In this document: positions 20,083-32,148 of the stretch, piece by piece
Numbering within the stretch: the first letter of the stretch is position 1
Layout: every line of letters begins with the position of its first letter
Assembly: GCF_954871325.1 (NCBI RefSeq)
Contig: NC_088777.1
Span: forward strand, 30,047,366 to 30,111,365
DNA from: Gordionus sp. m RMFG-2023
Taxonomy: Eukaryota; Nematomorpha; Gordioida; Chordodea; Parachordodidae
Reading direction: 5' to 3'
Length of the DNA stretch: 64,000 bases
The notes under the pieces: generated by a model
What the model saw: the letters and a program-made list of their open reading frames with translations, nothing else
Told to the model about the DNA's origin: nothing
The model's database searches: none
Position numbers and translations under genes: made by a program

Positions 20083-22518
20083 ACTGGCAAATGAACACAA
20101 TTCGTTACGTAATTTACACTCAATATATTTGTCAATTGTGCCAGTTTTTCTAAGGCCTTTTCAGAAATACCTTTACTATTTATTCATCAAACATTGATGC
20201 AAATATTGCACATTCAAAATAAGCTCTCTATTCATAGAAAATCGTTCCGACAAGCTGTTTATAATTTTATCAATTATAGGACGAAATACTTCGACCCTAT
20301 AAAGGTCAATCGATTTTTTAGGACATTCATCTAGGTCTTCGTCACATTTTATTCTCTTCGCTCGTCCTATTCGATTTTTTGGCAGAGCAGTCTGTACCCA
20401 GATATTCTTCGGGAGCTTTAAATATGAAAGTGTTTCATTTAAATTAGAAGCCATTTTTATTGCTTTATTTTAAATCGATGTAATAGTTATCTCTGATACA
20501 GAAGACTTAGCATTTTCTATCATTTTCCATGCTGACAAAATATCTAAATTTTTAGTTTGAAGTTATAATAACAATGGCCCCATTATTTTAAAAATTTCCA
20601 GATATATTATAGCTGTACTTAGAGTCTTAAATTTACATAAATTATCGATCAATGACTTCGCTACTGATGAAGTTTTGGCCTCAAATGATTTATTATCTAT
20701 TATAAATTCAAGTGCACTTACCGTTTTTGGGAGCAAGTTCTCTTTACCATATATCCATCTAAGGGCTTTTCACGTGCCCACCACATATTTTTTGCAGCTT
20801 TCTCAACTAATTCTGGCAGATAAATTATCCTGTTTCACCCAAGCATCCATTCTTTTATATGATTCACCAAAGAAAGTTGCTTGTCTGTTTAATAATCCAA
20901 ATTAATTTTTGTTTTCAATATTAACGCACAAATCACTTATACAGAGATTTAATTGTTACTGTAACAAATATACAAACTACCTGGAGCCTCTTGTCTAATA
21001 AGAGCTTGCAACCCAACAAATCCACCCCGCATATTTGCACCACCATCAAATGATTCTCCAATTATATTTCTCATTTGAATTTCATGTTTTAAAAGACATT
21101 CACCTAAGATATCAAAAATTTATTTTCCAGAAGAGTTTGTTTGTAAGTGCGAAACGCCTTTCTATTATTTTGCCATTACATATGTATCTTAGGCAAATGG
21201 TTGTTGATCATAAATGCTAATATCTTCTTTTTTATTAAATCCTGATTTGATCAAGAACAACATCAATAACTTTGTTTACAGTTGTTTTTGATTATAAGGT
21301 TTTTAGAGAACCTCTTCCCTTCGATTTTGATTTGTCAGAGAATTTGAGCTTTTCTTTTCTAGGTGTGTTCTTTAAAATAGCTTTCTCTAAATGATCTCTG
21401 AGTATTTGATCATTCTTTGATATAATACGAATCATTTTCAGGAAATTTCCATGAATCAAATTCAAATTTTTAAAATGGCTAAGTGTTTCAGTAGCATATG
21501 CTCTGTAGGGTAAGTTTTGTTTGCCTAAAAACCTTTATTATCTCGAATATTTGTTTTATTATGTGGACATTGTTATAAATTTGTCAATTATTTTCATTTA
21601 ATATTTTATCACATTGAATTACCAAATGACTTGTTTTTTGACGCTGTGAGGTAGGCCTCGACTGCAACTCTTGAATTTTAATTATTGAATGCATATGTCG
21701 AAAATTTGTTGAGCTTGTTATGAAAGTGTTTTCGCACAGGCAGATAGATCAGGACACAACTTTGACTTTATTTCATATTAGTTTTATTGTAATCCATTTT
21801 CTAAGTATTTCTTATTACTATTCGTCAATATAATTTATCATATTTACTATTTATTGGTTGTATAGGATGTTGCATTAAAAACTTAAGTTTTTGAGGTTTA
21901 GTAGCTGTTAATTGCCACTTAAAATTTTCATGTATATGCATATCCAATTCTAAAGGAGATACTGTAGGATCCCCTAAATAGATTTGTGGCATATCTGGGA
22001 AGGAGCTATTTAAAAGTGAAATTGTTACAGATGAATGTGACGTTAATATTTCTATACATGGTGAAATTGTTTCCGATATCAATAATCCACTTTGTGAAAT
22101 ATCTGAAGGCATTATTGATGTAGTTGCTTCTGACAAGTATGAGGATAATAAAGATGGAATTGCTGTAATTGTAGATAATGTATTTTCAGGGTATGTGAAT
22201 GATTTATCTGCTGTAATAGTGGATAATATAGTTTTATGTGGGTGTGTGTGGCAATGTTTGAATTGATGCAATAATAAATGAAGACGTTGCAGACAATGTA
22301 GTTGTTCAGGTAAATGTGAATGGGAGGCAGTGGTTGATATTCCTAAAATAATAGTTTTTTTTACATGAAGTAATAGTATTAGAAATACTTGATATTGATT
22401 AATATAAGAAAGATAATTTAAGTTGTTTTGGATCAGTATCAGCTACTTTGAGACCAGCAGATTTTTTTCTCTTAATTTTTCAGCTCCACCTTTAAATTTC
22501 CTTTGGCATTTTTATGCA
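20083..22518 (-). pseudogene. hAT transposase, N-terminal and middle parts
   Basis: Front part of the split minus-strand hAT gene. It probably starts at an ATG near 22518, with a basic leader close to KVADTDPKQLK. Open stretches follow at 21825-22271 (PINSKYDKLY; Ser/Thr/Pro-rich) and in decayed form to 20460: CWVASSY near 21010, then WVKQDNLSARIS and the block ALRWIYGKENLLPKTVSALE near 20700-20790. The clear middle block is at 20176-20454, with FRPIIDKIINSLSERFSMNR. This series is typical of the arthropod/cnidarian hAT group related to ZMYM1-like proteins. Many stops and frame changes are present. The C-terminus lies at 10777-11103. Confidence 0.75.
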
Positions 22519-24059
22519 TGATATTTAAAAATATCAATTTAACTAAAAATAATATATTGTGTACACTACCCATGATAAATATAAACAAGATGAGTGTAAA
22601 ATTAAATTTAATATAATTTTTTTAAAGAATTGTATTTTAATATAAGATAAAGTCATCATTTTAGTCCTTTCATATGATGTTGCATTAATTACTATTATTA
22701 ATTTATAACTTAAGGCTAAAAAAAATATCTCAAGATGTGAACTGGAAATTCAAATAAAATTACTTATTTTTATAAAAATCTGATGAACCAGCCAGTAATA
22801 AACATTACTGTCTATAGGTTATGAAATATAAATAAGTTGTTTACTTTTGACTTTTTACATACATCTCAATTCAATGATCATATAAATAAGTTTAAAAATA
22901 GCTATATAAAGTTGATTATTATATTTGGTTTGTACGATAAATTTTACTGAAAATTTTTCCAAATGATAAGTAAATTGTTGGAATCATTTTAACAATCTAT
23001 CGTTAAGCTTAGTTAGTAATAAAATAACATAAATTAACAATCAATTAATTAATATTAAAAAGAAACATTAGAAAATTAAATTGATCAAAAATTAATTTTA
23101 TTATAATTATTATACCTGGGTTTTATTTAATTTCAATGAATTAAGAACAAGAATTACAATCACAAATGTTGGCTCTATTATTTCTATAATAAATCAATGT
23201 ATGAAAATATAATATAATAAATTAATCAAAACTTAGCTTTCACTCTACTCAAACGGAAGCGTTTTCACGTCATTTGAAAAAAAAGCAAATAGCAATGATG
23301 TAAAGCGTTAGCGATGTTATTGATATTTTATGCATTAAAATTATAAATAAAGAGAAAATAATATGAACATAATATTTTTATTTATAATCGGCCTCTTTTT
23401 TGATATTTTCCTCTGATCGGCTCAAAAATCGACATTTTCTCGCGGCCTCGTGGGCAAAATGCTCACCTGGTCTTATAGCAGTTCGCCCCTGATTACGGTT
23501 CCTAAAATATTGAGAGAAGAGTTCTGCATTTTGGTTCTTACTCTTAGATTTAATGATTTCAAAGGCTCCGGTTCCAAACTCTGTTAAAGTAAATAAAAAT
23601 ATTTACAAATAAACTCTAGAATGAATCACAACATTTTGAACAATTTATGTAAATTACCTGCATTTTTATTAGAATCTGTTCCAGAACAGGTTCATGGAAA
23701 TTTCAAATGGGCCCTGATTTCGGTGCCTATATATTTTAACTATGGATTATAAGTTCTGATTCCGGTTCCTATTTCCCGGTTCGGAGGTTTTGGTTCCAAA
23801 CTCTGGTTTTTCTATTTTTTATGATATTTAATATTTTTTCCTGAGAAATTAAATTTTTCTTTAAAGAAAATCATATTTTTAAAACAAATATTTCCTTTTA
23901 CTTGATTTTTTTAAAAAAAATTGGAGAAAATTAGTCTAAATTTGTAGCTTTCAGTATTTTAATTTCTGACTGAGCAATAAAGAAAAAAAATTCTTAGCGA
24001 AAAACTGTATAAATATAACCGTTTAATATAAATTTAATTTATATATAATTTTTTATTAG
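22519..24059. other. Intron-like AT-rich spacer with a possible hAT terminus
   Basis: No gene seen. On the minus strand CAGGGGCGAACTGCTATAAG (about 23475-23494) looks like a hAT terminus and could be the 5' end of the split hAT element; its partner on the left was not found. From 23495 to 23810 there are repeated CCGGTTCC/CCAAACTCTG motifs (for example GGTTCCAAACTCTG at about 23570 and 23800), probably another small element. The rest is plain AT-rich DNA. Confidence 0.35.
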
Positions 24060-24121
24060 GAGTTATTGTCCAAACAGTGATGCCATACTTCGTCGTTACC
24101 AAGATGACCAAACTTAAAAGA
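24060..24121 (+). CDS. HSD17B12: HSD17B12-like reductase, penultimate coding exon
   Basis: A 62-base exon lies between a 3' splice site (TTTTTTATTAG, AG at 24058-24059) and a donor (GTATTT at 24122). It encodes (G)VIVQTVMPYFVVTKMTKLKR. This matches the conserved block GIxVQxVxPxFVATKMxKIRK near the end of very-long-chain 3-oxoacyl-CoA reductases (estradiol 17-beta-dehydrogenase 12), ER enzymes that reduce 3-ketoacyl-CoA in fatty-acid elongation. The exon begins in phase 1 and ends in phase 0, which matches the next exon. It is intact. The catalytic YxxxK exon and Rossmann exons were not found upstream in the window. Confidence 0.85.
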
Positions 24122-25202
24122 GTATTTTTTTTAAAAAAGAAAAAATGTAGAATTACATAAAATATTAGTATTTGTGAGAAAAAGTCTCAAGACCCTTCCC
24201 CAGAATTTTTATTTTTAAACCCGGCCTAGATTTAAAAAAAAATATTTCTAAGCTCGGTTCGGATTTATGATATTTGATTGTTTTATAACAATTTTACAAA
24301 TTGTTTCTAGGATGTAGAACGGTTCAGTTCCATATCGGTAGATTTCATTTTATTTTGTAAAAATAAAATTTAATAATAAAAACTATTTTAATTACTTATT
24401 ACTAACTTAAGCTGATTTGAAAAAAGATAATAAAGACTCAAAAAACAGAAAATTTTTAAGAAGAAAAAAAAATTATATTAAAATATAAATTTTTTTAGCT
24501 TGAAAGGAAAGATGGGGAGAAATCAGAATAAAATTTAATTAATGTAGTCTTTGACTAAGTTAGAACCCTTACCTTGGGTCCTCGGACTCACATTAATCTG
24601 GTAAAGATCATTAAATAAAAACTAAACAAAAATTAAACTAGTTGAATCTCTTTATTTTAATAAGAAATAATAATATTAAAATTATGATAATATAATTTTA
24701 TAAAGTGGTTTAAACCTGTTCAAAGATATGGTTCACTTCGGTCCTTTCTATTTGAGATTTTTTTATATTGGTCAAGGTTCGGAAAATTATTAAGAGTCAT
24801 TTTGGCTTTACGGCTCTGTTTGACACTGGTTGTTTTAAAGGCAAATTAAAATTATAAGCAGCAAATGATTAAATGATCCTTTATATGATTTTCTAACTAG
24901 TTAACGGTTCAATGCTGGTTTTATAAAAATAACTTTTAGACCCGGGCCGGATTTTTAAAAATATTAATTTAAGGGTTGAGTTTCGGACTGGCAGGTCTTT
25001 GATATAATACTGTCTATATATTCAATCATACTTGGCTACCCATGGTTTAATTCGTGATAACTTTGGGGGATTTACCTTACAGTAATAACATGAATCTGAA
25101 AAATAAGAAAAGTTTTAAATCGAAATTTTTTTATTTTACGGTTTCTAACTAGCTCTCCTAATTCTAAAAATTCCTTACTTTCTTATATTATATTTTTATT
25201 AG
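24122..25202 (+). other. Last intron of the HSD17B12-like gene
   Basis: A 1.08-kb intron bounded by GTATTT and TTTTTATTAG. It holds a degraded GC-rich repeat that may be a small transposon: AGACCC...AACCCGGCCTAG near 24187-24230, and GACCCGGGCCGGATT near 24930 ending GGACTGGCAGGTCTTTG at about 25000. The style resembles the GC-rich block in the hAT family. No coding was seen. Confidence 0.6.
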
Positions 25203-25424
25203 GTAACTTTATTACATCCCAGTCCAGAAGTTTACGTCCAAAATAGCTTGAAAATGGTGGGACTGCAAACCGTTACATTCGGGTATTGGCCTCACTCTCT
25301 TATGGCTCTCCTCAATAAAACGGCTTATTATTTATCCCCTTGGATTGCGGAAAAGATTATTTTATCTGTCTTCACTTCTAATTTGCGGAAGCGAGAACAA
25401 AGGGGTCTAAGGCAAAAAAAATGA
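25203..25424 (+). CDS. HSD17B12: HSD17B12-like reductase, last coding exon
   Basis: After a pyrimidine-rich 3' splice site (TATTTTTATTAG, AG at 25201-25202) the exon is open for 73 codons to TGA at 25422-25424. Its residues HPSPEVYVQNSLKMVGLQT, GYWPHSLMALL and LSPWIAEKIILSV match the C-terminus of HSD17B12 enzymes (KPSPETFVKSAIKTVGLQ ... GY..HALM ... PSWI..KIV). The hydrophobic stretch is the membrane-associated tail. The C-terminus ends RQKK, Lys-rich but not a strict KKxx ER-retrieval signal. No stops or frameshifts occur, so the gene may be live, with introns full of transposons. Identification is by motif, not by alignment. Confidence 0.88.
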   Translation, partial: VTLLHPSPEVYVQNSLKMVGLQTVTFGYWPHSLMALLNKTAYYLSPWIAEKIILSVFTSNLRKREQRGLRQKK

Positions 25425-26369
25425 ATGAGTCATTACATTTGAAAATGGATTTGTAAATTATATCTTACTAACAATTTAAAAATAAGATACTAATTTGTTT
25501 ATTAGATATTATATTCTTTTAACAATCTTTTATAAAAAAAATTATAATACCTTATCTTATTATTATTTCTTAATTAAGTCGATTAAATAGATTTTTATTT
25601 TACTACTTTGGAAGCTTCAAATTTAAAAATTTATGTATTAAAAAATTGGCATTACTCAACTTGTTCTAAAAATGTTTTATAACGCACTTTTAAATTACTG
25701 CATTTAATTTTATAGAATATTTTATATTTGGATTGGATATAGACTGTAGATTATCAAAAAATTGTGTGAGATTCTTTAGAATATGTTTTGATAATTGATT
25801 ATACGTTGTTATTTCTTCAATCTCTTACTATAATGTTCCAAGTCCACCTTTAGTAAATAATTTTGCGAGAACGACATGGCTTACCATTGTCTCCCAAATT
25901 TAAAAAAAATTATGTATAAAATACGTATTCGTATTGGGAAAAAATAATTATATATATTTTATATTTTTGTAACATTAAAGCAAATTTTACATTTATTATT
26001 ATAGCTCGCTACATTTCAAAAACATTAGTGTCTTTTTCCATATTTTTAAGATTTTTTTCTTGTTTGATTGATTACCTCACATTTGTTGAATAAGAATAAA
26101 TCATTCCAATTATTGATTTTTTTACTTTCGGAATTTCAAATTCAAATAATATTAATATCGATAATATACCTTTTCGAATAATTATTTTGCATACATTTTT
26201 TTAAAAATATTTAATTCTCTTTATTTATAAATAGCATGATATATAAATCTATATTATAATTACATTTTAGAGAAATTTTTTTTAAAAAAAAATAATTAAA
26301 AGAATATTAAAATATCATTTAAAAAAGAATAAATAAATTTTAAAACATGGGGGGTGGGATCAAAAATAG
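25425..26369. other. Probable 3' UTR and AT-rich flank
   Basis: This follows the reductase stop codon. It is AT-rich without a clear AATAAA close to the stop, so the polyadenylation site was not located. No gene or repeat was recognised. Confidence 0.4.
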
Positions 26370-26940
26370 GACTCTTAATAGTTGCCTCGAAATACAGCAA
26401 TTTGGATTGATTGTAACATTTTAAAAGAGGATCCATGCTCGCCATTAATTTGAGAAATTTTTTTAACCTAAAATCTTAAAAAATGATAGCCTAAGGGGAC
26501 TAGGGACCCATTGGTAGAAATAACTATTGGGATAAAGTGAAAATCAGAAAAGTCGTGATGCTTTCTAATTTTTGACCTTTCCGCTACAATAATCGGATCA
26601 ATGTTTGGGTTAGAAGAAAATTGGGAGACACAAGTGAAATCCCAAAGGTGTTTTCCTCTAAACCAAGGAATGCTTGTGAGCCCATCTGGTCTTTTTCCAT
26701 TAGATAGGGATGGACGGGTCCCAGAAGATTATGGTAGTTAGCCAACCTAATTTATTCGAGGTTATAGAGTTAATAGCCTCATATCGACTGAACCGGAAAC
26801 AGCGTAGACCATGTCTGACCTTAGAGTCGGACTCTTTCCTGCACCCTTTGCATATATGGGGTAGACATAGGTCAAAGCCAAGTCTATATCTTTTGGTCAC
26901 CCTTAGCTCCTCGGCGGATAGCAAAATACCGAGATGGCAC
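26370..26940 (-). pseudogene. Non-LTR reverse transcriptase tail with restriction-like endonuclease motif
   Basis: The minus strand encodes, with frame changes, a C-terminal tail found in some invertebrate retroelement polymerases. First comes a Cys/His block (LCLPHICKGC ... VRHGLRC, about 26925-26800) followed by AINSITSNKLGW. Then KRPDGLTSIPW and WDFTCV (about 26660-26590) match the PD...D restriction-like endonuclease core. Then FIPIVIST and finally SIQIAVFRGNY (about 26395) match the end block F.P...ET.G and RLSIAIQRGN. It is GC-richer than its surroundings. It is a dead fragment; a related fragment is at 36161-36451. The LINE clade is not certain. Confidence 0.65.
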
Positions 26941-27299
26941 TAGGGATAGCTTCAAGCCTTCCATGGCCTGAGTTTTGGCCCAAGTATTTAAGGATTGGAA
27001 AAAATAAATTTTTTTATAATGAATTTATTTTAGAACTGTCGATGTTATTCAAAAAAAGGAACTTTATTGCTTCCATTATATATTTTTTAAAATAAGGCCA
27101 TTACGATGATTTTTGAAACAATATTTTATTTTAAAAAAGTACTGAAATCGTTACTATGTAAAATAATTGAATTTTTCCTATTCCATCAATGGATATATAT
27201 TTTACACGAATCCTAAAATTCAAATAAATAAATAGTCTGATAGAATTTTATAAGGTAATTTTTTTTAACGACTTTGATGATTGTTTTTATAAGTTTTTT

Positions 27300-27700
27300 A
27301 AAATTGTTTATATCTCGTAACCGCTTTTGCTGTAGTGAACACCTGTTCATCAATAGATGATGCTTAGGATGTTAGGAGTGAATTATATTTTATTAATATA
27401 GTTTTAATGTTTGGAAATTGTTTCGACTTCTTTTTAAAGATGTATATCTTTTCTCAAGGAAATTTTGCATTGGAGTCGTCACATATTATTATCATAAAAA
27501 ATTTTTCTTAATTTAGAAATGAGTCTTGGCACTCATTTCTTCCATAAATGTCTAATTTTTATCACTAGCTTTTCTCAAAAACGAATCTAATGTTTCATTT
27601 ATTCATTTTGCCTGGGTAATTCATATAATATTATCTTCACTAACATTACTTTCTAATATAATTGAAGATACCACTAATAAAAGTTGCAGCCATAAAAATT
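27300..27700 (-). pseudogene. hAT transposase C-terminal scrap
   Basis: The minus strand reads LIKYNSLLTS ... ASSIDEQVFTTAKAVTRYK near 27425-27310. This resembles the hAT dimerisation motif Y..L..TSA.SERVFSTAG.IV..KR, with a stop and several substitutions. A palindromic GTAACGCATTAC/GTAACGCGTCAC pair near 27765 and 27858 resembles hAT sub-terminal repeats in other animals and may mark the element end. The boundaries are uncertain. Confidence 0.5.
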
Positions 27701-28002
27701 AAACAATAATAAAGCTAAAATGATTAATTACAATATAATAATGATAAAATATAAAGTAAAAAGTAACGCATTACTTTAATACGTTACTTAATAGTAACGG
27801 CGGGCGTTTCCTGATTTTTTGGGAAAAATTAAGGCCTTTAGTAATGACGTTAATGTTGTAACGCGTCACTATATATAACCACTAATTTATTTTTACATGT
27901 AAGATTATTATATAATATTTTATATTCAAAGGTAACTAGTGGCTGAATTAATTAGTTGAGCCTATGTTAAACATTAACTTAAAGCGACAATGAATGGCAG
28001 GA

Positions 28003-28060
28003 GTGGCACAGAGGTTAAGATCTGAAGCGCTGCAAGTTTTCAGGTTCGAGCCCATGGAGA
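28003..28060 (+). mobile_element. tRNA-like SINE head
   Basis: TGGCACAGAGG (A-box-like) and GGTTCGAGCCC (B box) are spaced by about 30 bases, the RNA polymerase III internal promoter layout. The flanking acceptor sequences cannot pair, and the anticodon region is not a clean stem-loop, so it is not a functional tRNA. It is most likely the head of a tRNA-derived SINE or a decayed tRNA. Confidence 0.5.
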
Positions 28061-28384
28061 AAAAATTCAGTTAATTATTTTTTTGCTGAAACGAATTTGA
28101 TATTAGTCGTAAAGTTTTCCATGTAAAATTAAACTGATAACTTTATAGTTTCAATGGCATAACAAAATTTTTAATAGAAGTTGTCCAATATTTCAAAAAA
28201 TATTTATTTCATAACTTTATTTTAATAATTTTATCAAATGTTTATTGATGTATATTTCATATATATATATATAATATATTTTATATATATTTAAACTATT
28301 ATTCTTAAATGATTGATAGATGTCAATTATTATAAATATATATTTAGTTAGTAATAATATTGATTTTTGTTGATATTTTTATAT

Positions 28385-29011
28385 ATTTTTTTTCTATTTC
28401 AAAATTCAAATTTATCTTACAATTTACTTTAAAATTTATATTATGTCAATTTTCAAAAATCTAACAATCTACTCCTACAACATTCCTGGCCTACTTTCAA
28501 AAACAACTATACTTAGGAAACTCCTTGATCAATATGATATTAACATTATTTTAACACAAGAATCTCTTATTACCAATAATATTTAAAAAAAAAAGAGAAA
28601 ACAAAAAAAATAAAATAAATAAATTACAAAAACTAATTCTTCTTCCTCTTTACTCCTTAATCATCCCCCCCCCTTTTTTCTAATACATATTCCTATCTTA
28701 TCTTTTTTAATAAATAAACATTATTTACAATGTGGATCCTGGCTTATCCACGAGTGGTACCCGTCATCCCACTCAAATTAAACGGGACCCTGTCAGTAGG
28801 GTAAATTACTGTCAACTTTGTGGATCCTGGCTTATCCACGAGTGGTACCCGTCATCCCACTCAAATTAAACGGGACCCAGACAGTAGGGTAAATTTTCTG
28901 CCAAACGGTGAATGCAAATTCACTGCACTGGAGACGCCCTCTATGGGGTGGTGGAGTGCCCACTTAATTGTGGGATGTCTCCCCAGTGTATAATATGATA
29001 TGATATGATAT
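28385..29011 (+). mobile_element. Internally deleted LINE inserted in the 5' LTR
   Basis: A 13-bp target duplication GATATTTTTATAT (28372-28384 and 29012-29024) flanks this insert, and the right end carries a (TGATA)n tail at about 28993-29011, typical of some LINEs. At 28443-28586 an open + frame begins MSIFKNLTIYSYNIPGL with IILTQESLI further on, the start of an APE-type endonuclease (N.PGL...QE). It stops after about 48 codons and is followed by A-rich DNA and a GC-rich 3' region with hairpins. It therefore keeps a 5' start and a 3' tail but lacks the polymerase, like a half-LINE or LINE-derived SINE. Confidence 0.75.
28732..28895. repeat. 88-bp tandem duplication in LINE 3' region
   Basis: Two copies (28732-28819 and 28820-28895) begin GTGGATCCTGGCTTATCCAC, which is itself a hairpin (GTGGAT/ATCCAC), and continue GAGTGGTACCCGTCATCCC. 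They differ at a few positions near the end (CCTGTCAGTAGG versus CCAGACAGTAGG). A further stem (CACTGGAGAC ... GTCTCCCCAGTG) follows to 28988. Stem-loops in a LINE 3' end can be recognised by its polymerase. Confidence 0.8.
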
Positions 29012-29195
29012 GATATTTTTATATGAAATATTTTCTAGGACCGGGTTCCTCAAAATTATAGTGGATTCTGGATATTTAAAAGTAAGAAAATTTTTTTTAT
29101 TTGATTTTTAAATTACACAACGCAATAGTAGGATTTTTGGATTAAAATTAGAAAAATATAGATAAAAATTTAAATTTTGGATAATTAATGAAATT

Positions 29196-31177
29196 ATGGC
29201 TTTTTCTTTTGTTACTGTTCATCGTAAGCCTGATTTTGATAAAATGCAGAATTATAAGGATCATTTTAATAAAATATTTAATTCAAAGTTTAATAAAGTG
29301 GATGTAACTAATAATATCATTACTGCAGTAATTTTTTTGTGTTTTATGTAACTTTGATTACAATGAAACATGCAATTAAGAAAATAAAAAGAAGATCTAT
29401 TAAAAATAAAGAAAATGATATAAAAAATACTAATGCTGAAAATTTAATTTCTGAAATTTTGGTGAAATCTCCAGATGTTTCTGAGGATATCCAAAATAGC
29501 TTACATTTAATTTTGTTAGAAATAAAAAAAATAAATGATAAAAAGAATATTATGCCGGAGGAAAAATCCGAGGAAATATTAGATACTGGTGAAGTATTTA
29601 ATTTACCTCAGAATAATAATATATCAGAGGATATCAATAAAAAATTAAATTCAATAGTGATTGAATTTAAAAAAAAAATTTCAGAGGTTTTAATTGAGAA
29701 ACCTGTTGAAATTGTAAAAAATTATAATAAAGATAATACTTTGAGACAAAGTACTGAGGAATCTATAATTTTAAGTGAAATTAGAGAAATGAAAGAAAAT
29801 ATGAAAAATTTGTCCAAAGATGTGTCCAACTTAAAAATTAAAAATAATAATATAATTGAAAGTTGTGAACTCTGTGGAAGAAGAGGACATATCGGTAAAA
29901 ATTGTTATTCAAGAGACCGAAAAATAAATGAGAATGGTAATGCAAAACCAAGTGAAAAAAATGACATAGTGTGTCATAGATGTGGTTTTGTAGGACATAT
30001 AAAAAGAAATTGCATGGTGAAAGAAGCCAATTTTAAAAGTGGATTTCCGCAAAGAACATCGGTAGTGTTACAACCGGTGGTTAGAAATATACAAAATCCT
30101 ATTATTAAAAATGTGGATAAAATTGAAAATTATAATACAGATCATGATAGAATGTGTTTCCGATGTGAAGAAATGGGACACATTGCTATCAATTGTATTC
30201 AAAGTGTGAGTGGATTACAGTGACTATATGATTTGAAAGAGAATCATATAAAAATAGATAAATTAATTTTTGAAAATATTAAATTTTGTGATATATATAA
30301 TTTTATTAAAAATTTTGTGGATATATATATTAAAATAGATAATCATCATGGGAATGAGGATTATACATTGAAATTTAACTTGAATAAAAAGAGTTGTAAT
30401 GTTGGAAATTTTTATTGTCATTTTGGTGAAATAAAAAATTTTAAATTAAACAATAATCTGAATAAAAAGGATTATTGCAATCAAATGAGTGATATATATC
30501 CAGGGGAAATTTTAAATAAAAACAAAAATGAAATTCAGAGACTTTTAAATTCTGTGATGAATTTAGGTATGAATATTAATTATATTGACAATGAGATTAA
30601 AATAAATGTTATTCAACTCATTAAAATGCCTAAAAATTTAATAACTGAGGGAGAAAAAGAACAGAGTTCATGTCCTCATATTAATTTAAAATTTGGTGGA
30701 CAAATGGTTGAAATGTTATTTGATACTGGGGCAAGTATTTCAATAATGTCTAGTGAAAATTTTTATAAATATTGGCCGAATGGTATTGTTGAGAGACAAA
30801 ATATGTGTATAAAACAATTTGATGGATCTGAAATCAAAGTTTTGGGTAGAACTCAGTGGGATGTTATTTTCCATGAGATTCCTATAATTTTAGATTTATG
30901 GATAGTGAATAAAAATGTTGAATTATTTTTGGGTAGAAGAACCAGATTACCTTTAGATTTTCTTAAATCAAAAGAGATCGATAATTTAGAATCTTATGGA
31001 AAAAGCAATATAAAATTTCCTGTAGGTCAAATTATTTGGGGAAGAATTTTTGACCATAAAAAAAAATGGGAAAAAGGTATTATTTTGGATAATATTGGGA
31101 ATAAATTGTGTAATATAAAGTTTGATGATGGTACTGTGGGAGTACGTCATAATGATTTTATTAAGGTATATGATTAA
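29196..31177 (+). pseudogene. gag, protease and integrase tail of LTR element (fossil)
   Basis: Gag begins near 29196 (MAFSFVTVHRKPDF) with a hydrophobic stretch (NIITAVIFLCFM). A long Lys/Asn/Glu-rich region follows, then three zinc-knuckle-type motifs, CELCGRRGHIGKNC, CHRCGFVGHIKRNC and CFRCEEMGHIAINC. The next part has the protease motif MLFDTGASISIMS, then FLGRRTRLPLDFLKS, matching the integrase C-terminal region of the element at 13188-13418. Relationship to the 11-18 kb element is clear, yet the sequences are quite diverged. It is broken and non-autonomous. Confidence 0.8.
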
Positions 31178-32148
31178 AAAAAAATAATAATAAATTTGTC
31201 CATAAAGACCGGAAACAAAGTTCCTATAAATCTTTAGAACAAACTTACTTTGTACTTAAACAATTTAGAGTTAAATTTATACAATTAAGTATAAATGAGA
31301 AATATAAATTAGATAATTAAAAATATATGTATAGCAAAAAGGTGAATAAACTGAGAAGAAATTAATATAAAATAAAATACTTATCATTTTAGAGAAAAGT
31401 GAATAAAAAAAAAATTTTTTTGAACATGCAGATTTATGGGAAATCTACGCTAGGTATATATTTACATTTTATAAAAAATTTATAATACTCTTATAATTTA
31501 GATATAGTGATTCTAAATTCTTAATTATTGGGAGAATAATAGTAGATAATGGAAACTTTATAATATAAATTTCGAGGAAAATATGAGTTTTTTTTAAATT
31601 AACATGTGTTATGAATTGATTGTAAAAAAAAAAATTGTTTTTAATGATAAGTTAGAGAATGTTTAATATTGAAAGAAAAGTAAAAAGAAACAAAATGTCT
31701 TATATGGAAATAAAAGTAAAAAGAAACAAAATATTTAGTTTGTGAAATAAAAACATGAGTGGTGTTTTCATGAAAAGTTTTTTTTTCTCTTTGTATAATT
31801 CACATAAGGGAAAAATATAAATAATGTGTATTATAGAAAATGGAGAAATTAATGTTATATATGAATTATATAGGGGTATTAAAAATGTTAAAAAAATGTT
31901 AATTAATTAGTGATTTTTTTTTTCATTTAAGCAAATTAAAAAGTAACATATAAAAAAAATATAAATAAATAACATGAGTGTTGTTTATAATTGTTTTTAT
32001 TTAAAAATTACAGAAGGGTAATTTACAAATTATAAATATTTAAAAAGGAAAAAATTCAGTAATTATAATTTAAAAATTTAAATTTTTTTTTTAAAAAAAA
32101 AATATTTATTTAAAAGTAAAAAAATATATATATTGAAATATATATATC
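31178..32148. other. Non-coding AT-rich part of the LTR element
   Basis: Extremely A/T-rich with many homopolymer runs; no open frame or repeat worth naming. It separates the integrase tail from the extra 3' ORF. Confidence 0.5.

Noticed and set aside
26710-26943. + strand ORF of 77 codons
   Set aside because: Antisense to the better supported minus-strand endonuclease-tail coding.
28003-28060. Functional tRNA gene
   Set aside because: A and B boxes are present but the acceptor ends do not pair and no clean anticodon stem is visible.
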